Positions 34,152 through 42,471 of a DNA stretch of 64,000 bases are shown here, piece after piece; positions within the stretch are counted from its first letter, which is position 1; every line of letters starts with the position of its first letter. Under the pieces are notes generated by a model. That model made no database searches and was not told the DNA's origin. It saw only the letters and a list, made by a program, of their open reading frames with translations. The translations under genes were made by a program, and so were the position numbers. Origin of the DNA: Pseudomonadota bacterium (GTDB lineage: Bacteria; Pseudomonadota; Alphaproteobacteria; UBA2136; UBA6156). The stretch lies in the NCBI GenBank assembly GCA_016125035.1, contig WGMN01000008.1, positions 1 through 64,000 of the forward strand. Direction: 5' to 3'.

Positions 34152-34823
34152 ATGGCACCCGCGCTCAAACTCCTCGGCGGCAAACTCACCCTCACCGGCC
34201 CGGTGCTGGGGGAAGATGCCCTGTGGCTCGCCGCCTCCATCCCGCAACTGCCACCCGATACCCTGGTGCTCGATGCCGCCTGCGGCAACGGCGTGGCCGC
34301 GCTGGCATTGCTCACCCGCCAACCACAGCTCACCGTCACGGCGGTGGATATCAACCCCGTGCTCATCGCCCGCGCCAAGTCCAACGCCAAGGCCAACAAG
34401 CTCAACCTGTCACTGCTCACCACCAACCTGCTGGCACCTTTTCCGCTGCAACCTTTCACCGTGGTCATGTGCAACCCGCCCTTCCACGCGCAGGAACGCG
34501 GGCACATCGGCAGCCCCTCCAAAACCATGCCTAAAGGAGATTTCCCGCGCTGGCTGGCAGCACTCACCAGCCTCACCGCCACGGGCGGCGCGCTCTACCT
34601 CATCCTCCACAGCGCCTGCCAGAACGAACTCACACACTTCGCCCAAACCCACCCGGCAGCCCTCACCCTCACGCCGCTGCAAACAGCCCCCGATAAACCC
34701 GCCAAACGCCTCCTCGCCACCCTGCACCCCACCCAACCCTTCTCCCTCACCGAAAACCCACCCCTCCCCGCCTACCAAGAATCTCTCCGCCAAAGCATCC
34801 TCCACAACGCCAAAGGCCTCTAA
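34152..34823 (+). CDS. trmN6: tRNA1(Val) adenine-37 N6-methyltransferase-like protein
   Basis: A 223-residue class I methyltransferase of the TrmN6/YfiC group. The SAM site is LVLDAACGNGVAALALL (about 38-54), the acidic strand is VTAVDINPVLI, and the N-methylating NPPF motif is in MCNPPFHAQERGHIGSP, characteristic for TrmN6-type enzymes (CNPPY/F). A short N-terminal GGKLTLTGPVLGEDALWLA segment matches alphaproteobacterial relatives. It is likely cotranscribed with the lipoprotein upstream; its 3' end is followed by a repeat mosaic. Confidence 0.85.
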   Translation: MAPALKLLGGKLTLTGPVLGEDALWLAASIPQLPPDTLVLDAACGNGVAALALLTRQPQLTVTAVDINPVLIARAKSNAKANKLNLSLLTTNLLAPFPLQPFTVVMCNPPFHAQERGHIGSPSKTMPKGDFPRWLAALTSLTATGGALYLILHSACQNELTHFAQTHPAALTLTPLQTAPDKPAKRLLATLHPTQPFSLTENPPLPAYQESLRQSILHNAKGL

Positions 34824-34827
34824 ACTC

Positions 34828-34998
34828 CAACTCCACGCTGCCGCAGGCCAGAAACCAAGCGAGGCCGAAGGCCTAGCCCTTGGTTTCCGGAAGGGGGTCA
34901 GGGGGGAACACCGTTCCCCCCTGGAGAAGGCAAGCAACCGCGCCTTCCCGGAGAGGGGGTCCAGGGGGAGAACCAGAGGTTCGCCCCCTGGTCGCTGG
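34828..34998. repeat. Hairpin mosaic downstream of trmN6 (gene-free 34824-35134)
   Basis: This 311-base gene-free stretch is a chain of stem-loops. GAAACCAAG...CTTGGTTTC, GGGGGAACACCGTTCCCCC, and CCAGGGGG...CCCCCTGG can be seen in order, then palindromic element copy 2. The first 17 bases match the segment at 22064. I see no credible frame in it; it separates the convergent trmN6 and priA genes and resembles a cluster of nested repeat insertions. Confidence 0.65.
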
Positions 34999-35110
34999 GC
35001 CGGGATGATTTTTGCGTTTCTTCGCAGGCCGAGCACCGCAGCGTACACTTGTACGTGAGGAGCGCAGGACAAGAAAAACGCAAAAAGCACCCGGCTCCAG
35101 TAGAACGACT
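34996..35110. repeat. Palindromic dispersed element, copy 2
   Basis: Shares the core GAGCACCGCAGCGTACACTTGTACG...GAGGAGCGCAGG (given in parts) with copies at 13 and 51139, with inner arms TTTTTGCGTTT and AAACGCAAAAA. The outer bases CTGG and CCAG pair. It lies about 25 bp past the priA stop codon. Confidence 0.8.
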
Positions 35111-35134
35111 CAAAATTCTTTGGTTCTTTTCTCT

Positions 35135-37438
35135 CTACATAAAAGAAACCGGATCCACATCCACAACAACACGTACCCCTTTGGGCACAGCGGTACTCTC
35201 CACCCAACTCTTCACAATCCCCTGCAACACACCGGGCCCCTTCACCAACAACCTCCACCTGTACCTATCCCGTATCTTCGCCACCGGCGCCGGCGCCGGC
35301 CCCAACAACCTCGCTACCTCGTTCCTCGTTCCTCGTTCCTCCCATCCCCGCGCCAGGCCCCGCGCCCCTTCCACCACATCAGCCTCATCCAACCCATCCA
35401 CGATCACCGCCACCAATCTCCCAAACGGCGGGTCCCCCCACGCCTTGCGCGCCTCCAACTCCAACGCATAAAAGCCATCGCGGTCATGGTTGAGCAACGC
35501 CTTAAACAACGGCTGCTCCGGGTCAAAACTCTGCACATACACCGTGCCAGCCGCACTTCCCCTGCCCGCACGCCCCGCCACTTGCGTCAACAACTGGTAG
35601 GTGCGCTCCGCCGCGCGCAAATCACCATGCGCCAACCCCATATCGGCATCGATCACGCCTACACAGGTCAGGTGGGGGAAGTGGTGGCCCTTGGTCACCA
35701 TCTGCGTGCCCACGATAATATCCACCTCGCGCGCCTCCACCGCGCGCACCAGCTCACTCAACTGCTTGGGCGTACGCACCGCATCGCTGTCCGCCACCTC
35801 CACCCGCGCCTGGGGGAAGGCCTTCTGCACCTCCTGCACCACCCGCCGCGTGCCCGGCCCATACGGGCGCATATCCGTCCCGCCACACACCGCGCATTCA
35901 TCGGGGAAAGGTTCAGAGAGCCCGCAATGGTGGCACTGCAACTTGTCGCCATGCACCACCAGTGTGGCGTCACAGCGCGGGCAGTCGCGCCGCGCGCCAC
36001 ACTCACGGCATATCAACACGGGAGCATTCCCCCGCCTGTTCAAAAACAGCAAACTCTGTTCACCCCGCGCCAGCGTCTCCGCCATCGCACGCATCAGCAC
36101 CCCACTCACAAATTCCTCCCCCCTCTTCAATCCACGCCGAACCGAAGGTTCCCTAAGGCCCGCCGAAGGCTCCTTTTGGCCGACAGCCGCAGGCGCTGGG
36201 GCAGGGGCCCCAGAAGCGAGGATGGCACGCGCAACAAACCCTCGTTCCTCGCTACCTCGTTCCTCGTTCCTCGTTCCCCCTTCCCTTAAGTCCACCATCA
36301 CCAACTTCGCCATCCCGGCATCCCCCACCCGGTCGGGCAGCACCAGCCGTGTGTACTTACCCTCCAGCGCGCGCTGCCAACTCTCCAAACTCGGCGTGGC
36401 GCTCGCCAACACAACAGGGCAGCTCCATATCTTCGCCAACTGCACGGCTAAATCCCGCGCATTGTAGCGGAACGCCTCCTCCTGCTTGTAACTGGGCTCA
36501 TGCTCCTCATCCACCACCACCAAACCCAAATCGCTGAAAGGCAAAAACAGCGCACTCCGCGCCCCCACAACAACTCTCCCGCGCCCGCCAGCCTCACCCC
36601 CCGCACCCTCCATGGTGGAACCCCCGCCGGCATCGCCGACAACAGAGTTACCATTCGTTTTTGCAAAGCGCCGAGCCTCCGGGGTGGTGGCCCCAGAGGT
36701 AAGGATGGCACGCGCAGCAACCCCTCGTTCCTCGCTACCTCGTTCCTCGTTCCTTTCCGCCAACTCCCACCAGGTCCTGCGCCGCGCCCCCTCCGCCAGC
36801 CCGCTGTGCCACACCAGTGGCTTTTCGCCAAAACGCTGCTCAAAACGCTTCAGCCATTGCGGCGTCAGCGCAATCTCCGGCACCAGCACCAGCACCTGCT
36901 TGCCCGCCGCCAATACTTTTTCCACCACATCAAAGTAAACCTCGGTCTTGCCGCTGCCGGTCACCCCGTCCAGCAAAAAGGGGGCGAACTGGCCCAACTT
37001 GCCGCCAATTGCCGCTTCAGCCGCCTTTTGCGCCGCGTTCAGCACCACTTTTGCCGCCCCACCGCCGCTTTTCGCCGCTTTTTGCAGCGTTTTGCCGCCC
37101 ACTTTGGGCATTTTCGGCACCTTGGCCCGCGGCATCGCCACCCGCAGCGGCTCACCCGGCGCACTCAAGGTATAACGCCCCGCCCAGCGGTAAAACTCCA
37201 GCATTTTCAAGCTCAAAGGCGGCACCTCCGCCATCACCCGCGCGGTCTTCAAGCTACCAAAGGGCGAGCTTTCAAGCACCTCCGCCACCACCCCATGCAC
37301 CCCCTGCCGCCCCACCGGAACATCCACCCAAGTCCCTGCTTTTGCAGGTAAATCCGTCCTGTAATCCAGCATCGTCGGCAACGCCAGGGGCACCAGCACC
37401 CTTACCACACTCCCCCCGGTCTTCTGCACTTTCCCCAT
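35135..37438 (-). CDS. priA: Primosomal replication helicase PriA with repeat insertions
   Basis: A 767-residue helicase that restarts stalled replication forks. Walker A GVTGSGKTE is at 158-166, DEEH at 310-313, the eight-cysteine zinc region is at about 477-519, and helicase motifs V and VI (GTQMVTKGHHFP, QVAGRAGR) are intact. Three segments look foreign: about 229-286, 388-441 and 699-710. The first two contain the same peptide RNEERGSEERG then ARAIL and SGA; the third is EERGTRNEVAR. Residues about 115-147 are Ala/Lys-rich and encoded by a GC-rich repeat. These lie between conserved motifs, presumably as tolerated loops. Confidence 0.93.
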   Translation of the reverse strand: MGKVQKTGGSVVRVLVPLALPTMLDYRTDLPAKAGTWVDVPVGRQGVHGVVAEVLESSPFGSLKTARVMAEVPPLSLKMLEFYRWAGRYTLSAPGEPLRVAMPRAKVPKMPKVGGKTLQKAAKSGGGAAKVVLNAAQKAAEAAIGGKLGQFAPFLLDGVTGSGKTEVYFDVVEKVLAAGKQVLVLVPEIALTPQWLKRFEQRFGEKPLVWHSGLAEGARRRTWWELAERNEERGSEERGVAARAILTSGATTPEARRFAKTNGNSVVGDAGGGSTMEGAGGEAGGRGRVVVGARSALFLPFSDLGLVVVDEEHEPSYKQEEAFRYNARDLAVQLAKIWSCPVVLASATPSLESWQRALEGKYTRLVLPDRVGDAGMAKLVMVDLREGGTRNEERGSEERGFVARAILASGAPAPAPAAVGQKEPSAGLREPSVRRGLKRGEEFVSGVLMRAMAETLARGEQSLLFLNRRGNAPVLICRECGARRDCPRCDATLVVHGDKLQCHHCGLSEPFPDECAVCGGTDMRPYGPGTRRVVQEVQKAFPQARVEVADSDAVRTPKQLSELVRAVEAREVDIIVGTQMVTKGHHFPHLTCVGVIDADMGLAHGDLRAAERTYQLLTQVAGRAGRGSAAGTVYVQSFDPEQPLFKALLNHDRDGFYALELEARKAWGDPPFGRLVAVIVDGLDEADVVEGARGLARGWEERGTRNEVARLLGPAPAPVAKIRDRYRWRLLVKGPGVLQGIVKSWVESTAVPKGVRVVVDVDPVSFM
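35307..35344. repeat. Heptad array in priA, third insertion
   Basis: Tandem units of TCGTTCC (7-bp period) preceded by TCGCTACC, in frame near the priA 3' end and translated as EERGTRNEVAR. The same heptamer makes the arrays in the other two priA insertions. Confidence 0.8.
36125..36281. repeat. Hairpin-plus-heptad module in priA, insertion 2
   Basis: Several small inverted repeats (GAACCGAAGGTTC, GCCGAAGGC, TGGGGCAGGGGCCCCA) lead into AGCGAGGATGGCACGCGCAA and then TCGTTCC heptads. The right half repeats in insertion 1 (36664-36757) and, without the heptads, at 26618-26655. It is translated in frame in PriA. Confidence 0.8.
36622..36757. repeat. Hairpin-plus-heptad module in priA, insertion 1
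   Basis: TGGCCCCAGAGGTAAGGATG, then GCACGCGCAGCAAC and TCGTTCC/TCGCTACC heptads. It encodes the same peptide as insertion 2 (RNEERGSEERG...ARAIL.SGA) although its left part differs. It interrupts the segment before VVVGARSALF. Confidence 0.8.
37003..37110. repeat. GC-rich dispersed module, copy C (inside priA)
   Basis: On the minus strand GGCGGCAAAACGCTGCAAAA, then GCGGCGAAAAGCGGC and further GCGGCAAA-type units. It is translated as an Ala/Lys/Gly-rich linker of PriA (about residues 113-147), just before the helicase Walker A region. Confidence 0.65.
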
Positions 37439-37469
37439 AGCGGCAGCACCTTAGCACAGTTAAACTGCC

Positions 37470-37610
37470 TATAAACGCAAAGCGCCCCCGGAAAAGGGGC
37501 GCCAAATGCGGCAAGAGGGAAGCCAAGTCCCTGCAACTGTCAGGGTTTTGGCGGAGTCCTGCGGGTGGTCACCCCTCGGCTCCAGGCTTCCTATAACCCG
37601 CCCCACAACC
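37470..37610 (-). ncRNA. Structured RNA or leader candidate upstream of priA
   Basis: Between the divergent starts of priA and the DUF484 gene lies a compact three-stem fold: GGAAGCC pairs with GGCTTCC (69 bases apart), enclosing GGAG...CTCC around GGGTGACCACCC, and CCCTGACAGTTGCAGGG. On the minus strand it is followed by a GC stem (GCGCCCC/GGGGGCGC) and a T-rich tail. It could be a priA leader or attenuator, a small RNA, or a 5' leader of the opposite gene. I could not match any riboswitch family. Confidence 0.35.
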
Positions 37611-37625
37611 AAGGCGCCTGACACA

Positions 37626-38303
37626 ATGCCCCAAGCCACCAAAAAACAAAGCAAAAGCAAAAAGTTAACCCCGTCATTCAAGCCGTCCGAGGTACTCGCC
37701 TACCTGCAAGCCCACCCGGCTTTTTTTGAGCAACACAAAGAGTCCCTGGCCAGCCTCTCGGTGCCCAAAAAATCCGGCAACATCCTGTCTTTGCACGCTT
37801 TAAAGTCCGATAAACTCACCCGCCAGAACCAATCCCTGCAAACCCGGCAGATGCAACTCATCAGCACCGCCCAGGCCAACGCCATCGTCGCCTCCACAGT
37901 GTTCACTGCCGCGCTCAGCCTCATCCGCTGCCGCACCCTGGCCGCCCTGCGCAAATACCTGCAAACCGGCCTGCCGGATGACCTCGCCCTCTCCGCCGTG
38001 CGCCTGTTCACCGTGGCCGAGACCGAGTCCGCCACCACCCTCACTACCCAGCAAATCAGCCAGTTCTGCCCCTCACCTCTCACCCTCGCTCCCATGGAGG
38101 CCGGGCTGCACCGCGCCCTCTTCGGCCCTAAAACCAACGGGCTGAAAAGCGTCTGCCTGATGGCCCTGACCGACTCCTCCGGCACCGCCACCGGGCTCTT
38201 GGCCCTCGGCAGCGCCGACGCCACGCGCTTCCACGCCGGCCAGGCCACCGAGCTGGCCGAGTTCCTGCGCCAGGTCACCTCCACCGTGCTGGCCCATGCC
38301 TAA
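37626..38303 (+). CDS. DUF484 family protein
   Basis: A 225-residue protein of the DUF484 family, a GAF-like domain preceded by a helical N-terminus: SEVLAYLQAHPAFFEQHKESL at the start, then a coiled region with LTRQNQSLQTRQMQLIS, and the GAF-like part with SVCLMALTDSSGTATGLLALG and FHAGQATELAEFL. Its role is unknown but it regularly precedes xerC in Proteobacteria. xerC begins eight bases before its stop codon, so translation is coupled. Confidence 0.88.
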   Translation: MPQATKKQSKSKKLTPSFKPSEVLAYLQAHPAFFEQHKESLASLSVPKKSGNILSLHALKSDKLTRQNQSLQTRQMQLISTAQANAIVASTVFTAALSLIRCRTLAALRKYLQTGLPDDLALSAVRLFTVAETESATTLTTQQISQFCPSPLTLAPMEAGLHRALFGPKTNGLKSVCLMALTDSSGTATGLLALGSADATRFHAGQATELAEFLRQVTSTVLAHA

Positions 38304-39240
38304 CGCCACGCCCAACCCGCTCATCGCCCCCTACTGCGAGTGGCTGGAGTCGGTCAAACGCTTCTCCCCGCACACCGTCAACGCCTACCGCCGCGACCTC
38401 ACCGGCATCTTCACCTTCCTGGAAGAACATATCGGCACCCCCCTAACCCCCACCACCTTCAGCACCCTCACCACCCCCGATGTGCAGGCCTACCTCGCCC
38501 ACCGCCTGGCACCCAAGGGCCGTCTGCGGAACGAATCCACCAACTCCAAAACCAGCCTCAACCGCCAGCTCTCAAGCCTTCGCACCTTCGCGCGCTGGCT
38601 GGCCACCCACCACAATGCGCACAACCCGGCCATCCTTAAAATGCGCGGGCTCAAAGCACCGGCGCCCACCCCCCGCGCCCTTAACCACGACCAAACCTGG
38701 GCCCTGCTGGAAGGCCTCGCCCCACCTCCCGCCGCCCACACCAGCACCAAAGAGCAACGCCGCAATTTCGCCCTGTTTCTCACGCTTTACGGCCTGGGCC
38801 TGCGCATCTCCGAAGCCCTCTCCCTCACCCGGCAGGATGTCACGGGTGATACGGTTACCGTCCACGGCAAAGGCAACAAGCAGCGCCAACTGCCCCTGCC
38901 GCTTCCGGTCAAATCCGCCCTCAACCAGTGGCTCAACGCCTCACACGATGCCCCACCGCACGCACCGCTGTTCCCCAACCCGCACGGCAAACCGCTCACC
39001 CCGCGCTTCGCGCAAAAAATTCTCCAGCAAACCCGCAAAGCGTTAAATCTCCCCGCCCATCTCACGCCCCACGCCCTGCGCCACAGCTTCGCCACCCACC
39101 TGCTGGCGGGGGGCGCCGATCTTCGCACCGTGCAAGAACTCCTTGGCCACAGCCAACTCGCCACCACCCAACGCTACCTGGCCGCCGACGTCCAACGCCT
39201 CCTCGACGTCCACGGAAAATCCCACCCGTTGGCCAAATAA
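38296..39240 (+). CDS. xerC: Site-specific tyrosine recombinase XerC
   Basis: A 314-residue tyrosine recombinase that resolves chromosome dimers at dif together with XerD. The SAM-like N-terminal core-binding domain (about 8-105) and the catalytic domain are complete: Arg170 (GLGLRISE), Lys192 region (HGKGNKQR), HALRH (259-263), GH (284-285) and nucleophile Tyr294 in TTQRYL. Neighbourhood (DUF484 upstream, translational coupling) supports XerC rather than an integrase. xerD is not in the window. Confidence 0.94.
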   Translation: MPNATPNPLIAPYCEWLESVKRFSPHTVNAYRRDLTGIFTFLEEHIGTPLTPTTFSTLTTPDVQAYLAHRLAPKGRLRNESTNSKTSLNRQLSSLRTFARWLATHHNAHNPAILKMRGLKAPAPTPRALNHDQTWALLEGLAPPPAAHTSTKEQRRNFALFLTLYGLGLRISEALSLTRQDVTGDTVTVHGKGNKQRQLPLPLPVKSALNQWLNASHDAPPHAPLFPNPHGKPLTPRFAQKILQQTRKALNLPAHLTPHALRHSFATHLLAGGADLRTVQELLGHSQLATTQRYLAADVQRLLDVHGKSHPLAK

Positions 39241-39241
39241 C

Positions 39242-40288
<1,047 letters not shown>

Positions 40289-40295
40289 TTACCAC

Positions 40296-40330
40296 AAACA
40301 ACAAGGGCTCCGAAGAGCCCTTGTTGAATT
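40296..40330 (-). terminator. Hairpin after rpmA
   Basis: AACAAGGGCTC, loop TTCG, GAGCCCTTGTT on the minus strand, followed by GTTTG. The tetraloop hairpin lies between rpmA and obgE and probably partly terminates the ribosomal-protein transcript. Confidence 0.65.
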
Positions 40331-40361
40331 CGCCTCCTCCCCGAGGGAACAGCTGTATGCC

Positions 40362-40616
40362 TTACTGCGGCAAAACATTCACAAACCGGCGGTTCTTGTA
40401 GCCGGTTGAAAAATTCACCACCCCGTCGATCAGCGAGAACAACGTGTGATCGCGGCCCATGCCCACGTTGGCGCCCGGGTGATACTCGGTGCCACGCTGG
40501 CGGATGATGATGTTGCCGGCGATGGCCTGTTGGCCGCCGTACAGCTTCACACCCAACCGGCGGCCGGCGCTGTCGCGTCCGTTACGGCTGGAACCACCTG
40601 CTTTTTTGTGTGCCAT
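40362..40616 (-). CDS. rpmA: 50S ribosomal protein L27
   Basis: An 84-residue L27, beginning [20 protein letters not shown], with the N-terminal tail that reaches the peptidyl-transferase centre and the conserved [13 protein letters not shown] and GRDHTLFSL segments. Length and sequence are standard. It lies 26 bp downstream of rplU in the same operon. Confidence 0.98.
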   Translation of the reverse strand: MAHKKAGGSSRNGRDSAGRRLGVKLYGGQQAIAGNIIIRQRGTEYHPGANVGMGRDHTLFSLIDGVVNFSTGYKNRRFVNVLPQ

Positions 40617-40642
40617 GGTCTACGCTTTCCTTAAATATTCAA

Positions 40643-40960
40643 TTATTTCGCGGCTTCGATGCCGGTGATCTTAATCACCGTCATCGGCTGGCGGTGGCCC
40701 ATCTTGCGGCGGCTGTTCTGGCGCCGACGCTTCTTAAAGGAGATGATCTTCGGCCCCTTGAACTGGTCCACCACCTCGGCGGTCACCTTGGCGCCCTTCA
40801 ACAGCGGGCTGCCCACGGAAATCTTCTCACCGTCGGCCAGCAACAGCACCTGCTCCAGGCTCACCTTGCTACCCTTGTCACCGCTTTGTTTTTCAACGGT
40901 AATTTGGTCGCCCTTGGCCACCTTCAGCTGCTTGCCGCCGCACATTACAATCGCGTACAT
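40643..40960 (-). CDS. rplU: 50S ribosomal protein L21
   Basis: A 105-residue L21, with the typical start MYAIVMCGGKQLKVAKGD, the VLLLADGEKISVGSPLL segment, and the C-terminal KKRRRQNSRRKMGHRQP followed by KITGI. It is the first gene of the rplU-rpmA operon and has a clear sigma-70 promoter about 55 bases upstream. Confidence 0.98.
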   Translation of the reverse strand: MYAIVMCGGKQLKVAKGDQITVEKQSGDKGSKVSLEQVLLLADGEKISVGSPLLKGAKVTAEVVDQFKGPKIISFKKRRRQNSRRKMGHRQPMTVIKITGIEAAK

Positions 40961-41013
40961 GGCCGTTAATCCTCAATTCAATCGTTTCGCCCCACAACGG
41001 GGGCCACTGCGGC

Positions 41014-41042
41014 CTTCTAAACACGCCTGCCCTTTCTGTCAA
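41014..41042 (-). promoter_or_regulatory. Sigma-70-type promoter of rplU
   Basis: On the minus strand TTGACA (41042-41037) and TAGAAG (41019-41014) are separated by exactly 17 bases, ending about 53 bases before the rplU start codon. The -35 box is a perfect consensus and the -10 matches four of six positions. Confidence 0.75.
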
Positions 41043-41139
41043 CACCTTTCACCCCTTTTTTCTCCCTGTCAGCCACGGGTCAGCCTATACTTCCGGGGCC
41101 CTCTATAAAGAATCAAGGGAAGGAGGTCGCGCCCACGCC

Positions 41140-41472
41140 ATGATATTCAAACTCATCAATTACACCGTGATGGGTATCGCCGTATTCTACGCGGCTGAAG
41201 GCGTTGGCCTGATCGAAAAAGGTAAATATTTTCCAACACTTCCCCGGCTCGAGTCCTCCGCCTCCGACCCTATGGCCTGGCTCGGGGCCGCCCAATGGGG
41301 CTTTTCGCAGTTGGGCACCCTGGCTTCCAGCCGCGGCGCCGATTTCAGTACCGGCTCCGTCGCGGGCATCACCGGCAAAGGCTTCAATTCCAGCACCTTG
41401 CAAAGCTATGCCGAGCGCCTCTCCGCCCAGCGCGGCAACACCGCCCGCCTTCTCTCCGCTTACTATAAATAA
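41140..41472 (+). CDS. Hypothetical small membrane-anchored protein, 110 aa
   Basis: I do not recognise this protein. It has one weakly hydrophobic N-terminal helix (MIFKLINYTVMGIAVFYAAE), then a Ser/Gly/Ala-rich region without motifs (SSRGADFSTGSVAGITGKGF). AAGGAGG lies 12 bases before the ATG, which argues for real translation. It is divergent from rplU, and the region between contains T-rich and GC-rich blocks. It may be a small inner-membrane or secreted protein. Confidence 0.65.
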   Translation: MIFKLINYTVMGIAVFYAAEGVGLIEKGKYFPTLPRLESSASDPMAWLGAAQWGFSQLGTLASSRGADFSTGSVAGITGKGFNSSTLQSYAERLSAQRGNTARLLSAYYK

Positions 41473-41485
41473 ACCAATAACTTAA

Positions 41486-42421
41486 TTAGTTGCGCACGGC
41501 GTATTGCTTACGCCCGGCAGGCTCATGGTAAATGCGCACCAGCAGCTCGGCCAGCACCCCCATGCCCAGCAGCTGCACACCCATTAAAATCAGCATTACC
41601 GCCAGCATCAGCAACGGCCTGCCGCCAATATTATCCCCAAACAGTTTCAACACCACCAGGTAGGCGGCAAACAGCCCACCCGGCACCAGGCACACCAACC
41701 CGGCATAGCCAAAAAAATGCAGCGGCCGGTGCAAAAACTTCTGGAAGAAATACAACTGGATAATATCCAGCATCACACGCACGGTCTTATCAATGCCGTA
41801 CTTGCTGCTGCCAAATTGGCGCGCATGGTGGCGCACTTCCATCTCTTCCACCTTGGCACCGTACTGCGCCGCCACCACGGGAATAAACCGGTGCAACTCA
41901 CCGTAAATCTTCAATTCACTCAACATATCGGCACGGTAGGCCTTCAGGCTGCACCCCAGGTCGTGCAGCTTCAGGCCCGAGAGCTTGGCGATCAACCTGT
42001 TGGCCACCCTGCTGGGGAAGTTGCTGGTCACCGCATTGTCCTTGCGGTTCTTGCGCCAGCCAGAAACAATATCCGCCCCGGTCTCCTCCATGCGCGCAAT
42101 CAACGCCGGAATATCCTGCGGGTCGTTCTGCAAATCGCCATCCATGGTCACCACAATGGCGCCCTGGGCGGTGTCAAACCCTGCCTGCATGGCGGTGGCC
42201 TGGCCGTAGTTGCGGCGCAACGCCACCACGCGCAGTTCCTTGTACTTTTTGGCCAATTTGGCCAGCACCTGCGGGGTGGCATCGCGGCTGCCGTCATCCA
42301 CCACCACCATTTCCCAACTCTTGCCGCTGGCGCGCATCACTTCGGCCACCTTTTCCACCAGCAGCGGCACGCTTTCTTCCTCGTTAAACAGCGGCACCAC
42401 CACGCTCACATCCAAGCTCAT
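41486..42421 (-). CDS. Family 2 glycosyltransferase (ArnC/DPM1-like)
   Basis: A 311-residue membrane-linked glycosyltransferase of the dolichol-phosphate mannose synthase type, which moves a sugar from a nucleotide donor to undecaprenyl phosphate. VSVVVPLFNEEESVPLL opens the GT-A fold, the metal-binding acid motif is MDGDLQNDP, and DLGCSLKAYRAD marks the family. Two C-terminal membrane helices (about 235-258 and 268-295) anchor it. The ArnT-like gene upstream would use the lipid-linked sugar. The two genes are 50 bp apart. Confidence 0.92.
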   Translation of the reverse strand: MSLDVSVVVPLFNEEESVPLLVEKVAEVMRASGKSWEMVVVDDGSRDATPQVLAKLAKKYKELRVVALRRNYGQATAMQAGFDTAQGAIVVTMDGDLQNDPQDIPALIARMEETGADIVSGWRKNRKDNAVTSNFPSRVANRLIAKLSGLKLHDLGCSLKAYRADMLSELKIYGELHRFIPVVAAQYGAKVEEMEVRHHARQFGSSKYGIDKTVRVMLDIIQLYFFQKFLHRPLHFFGYAGLVCLVPGGLFAAYLVVLKLFGDNIGGRPLLMLAVMLILMGVQLLGMGVLAELLVRIYHEPAGRKQYAVRN

Positions 42422-42471
42422 CTAAAAATCCCTTATGTTGCCAAAACTTATGCCGCCAACCGCCACCGCTG

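Noticed and set aside
37480..37610. Cobalamin riboswitch upstream of DUF484
   Set aside because: CTGCAACTGT recalls a B12 box, but the remaining core segments are missing and no cobalamin gene follows.
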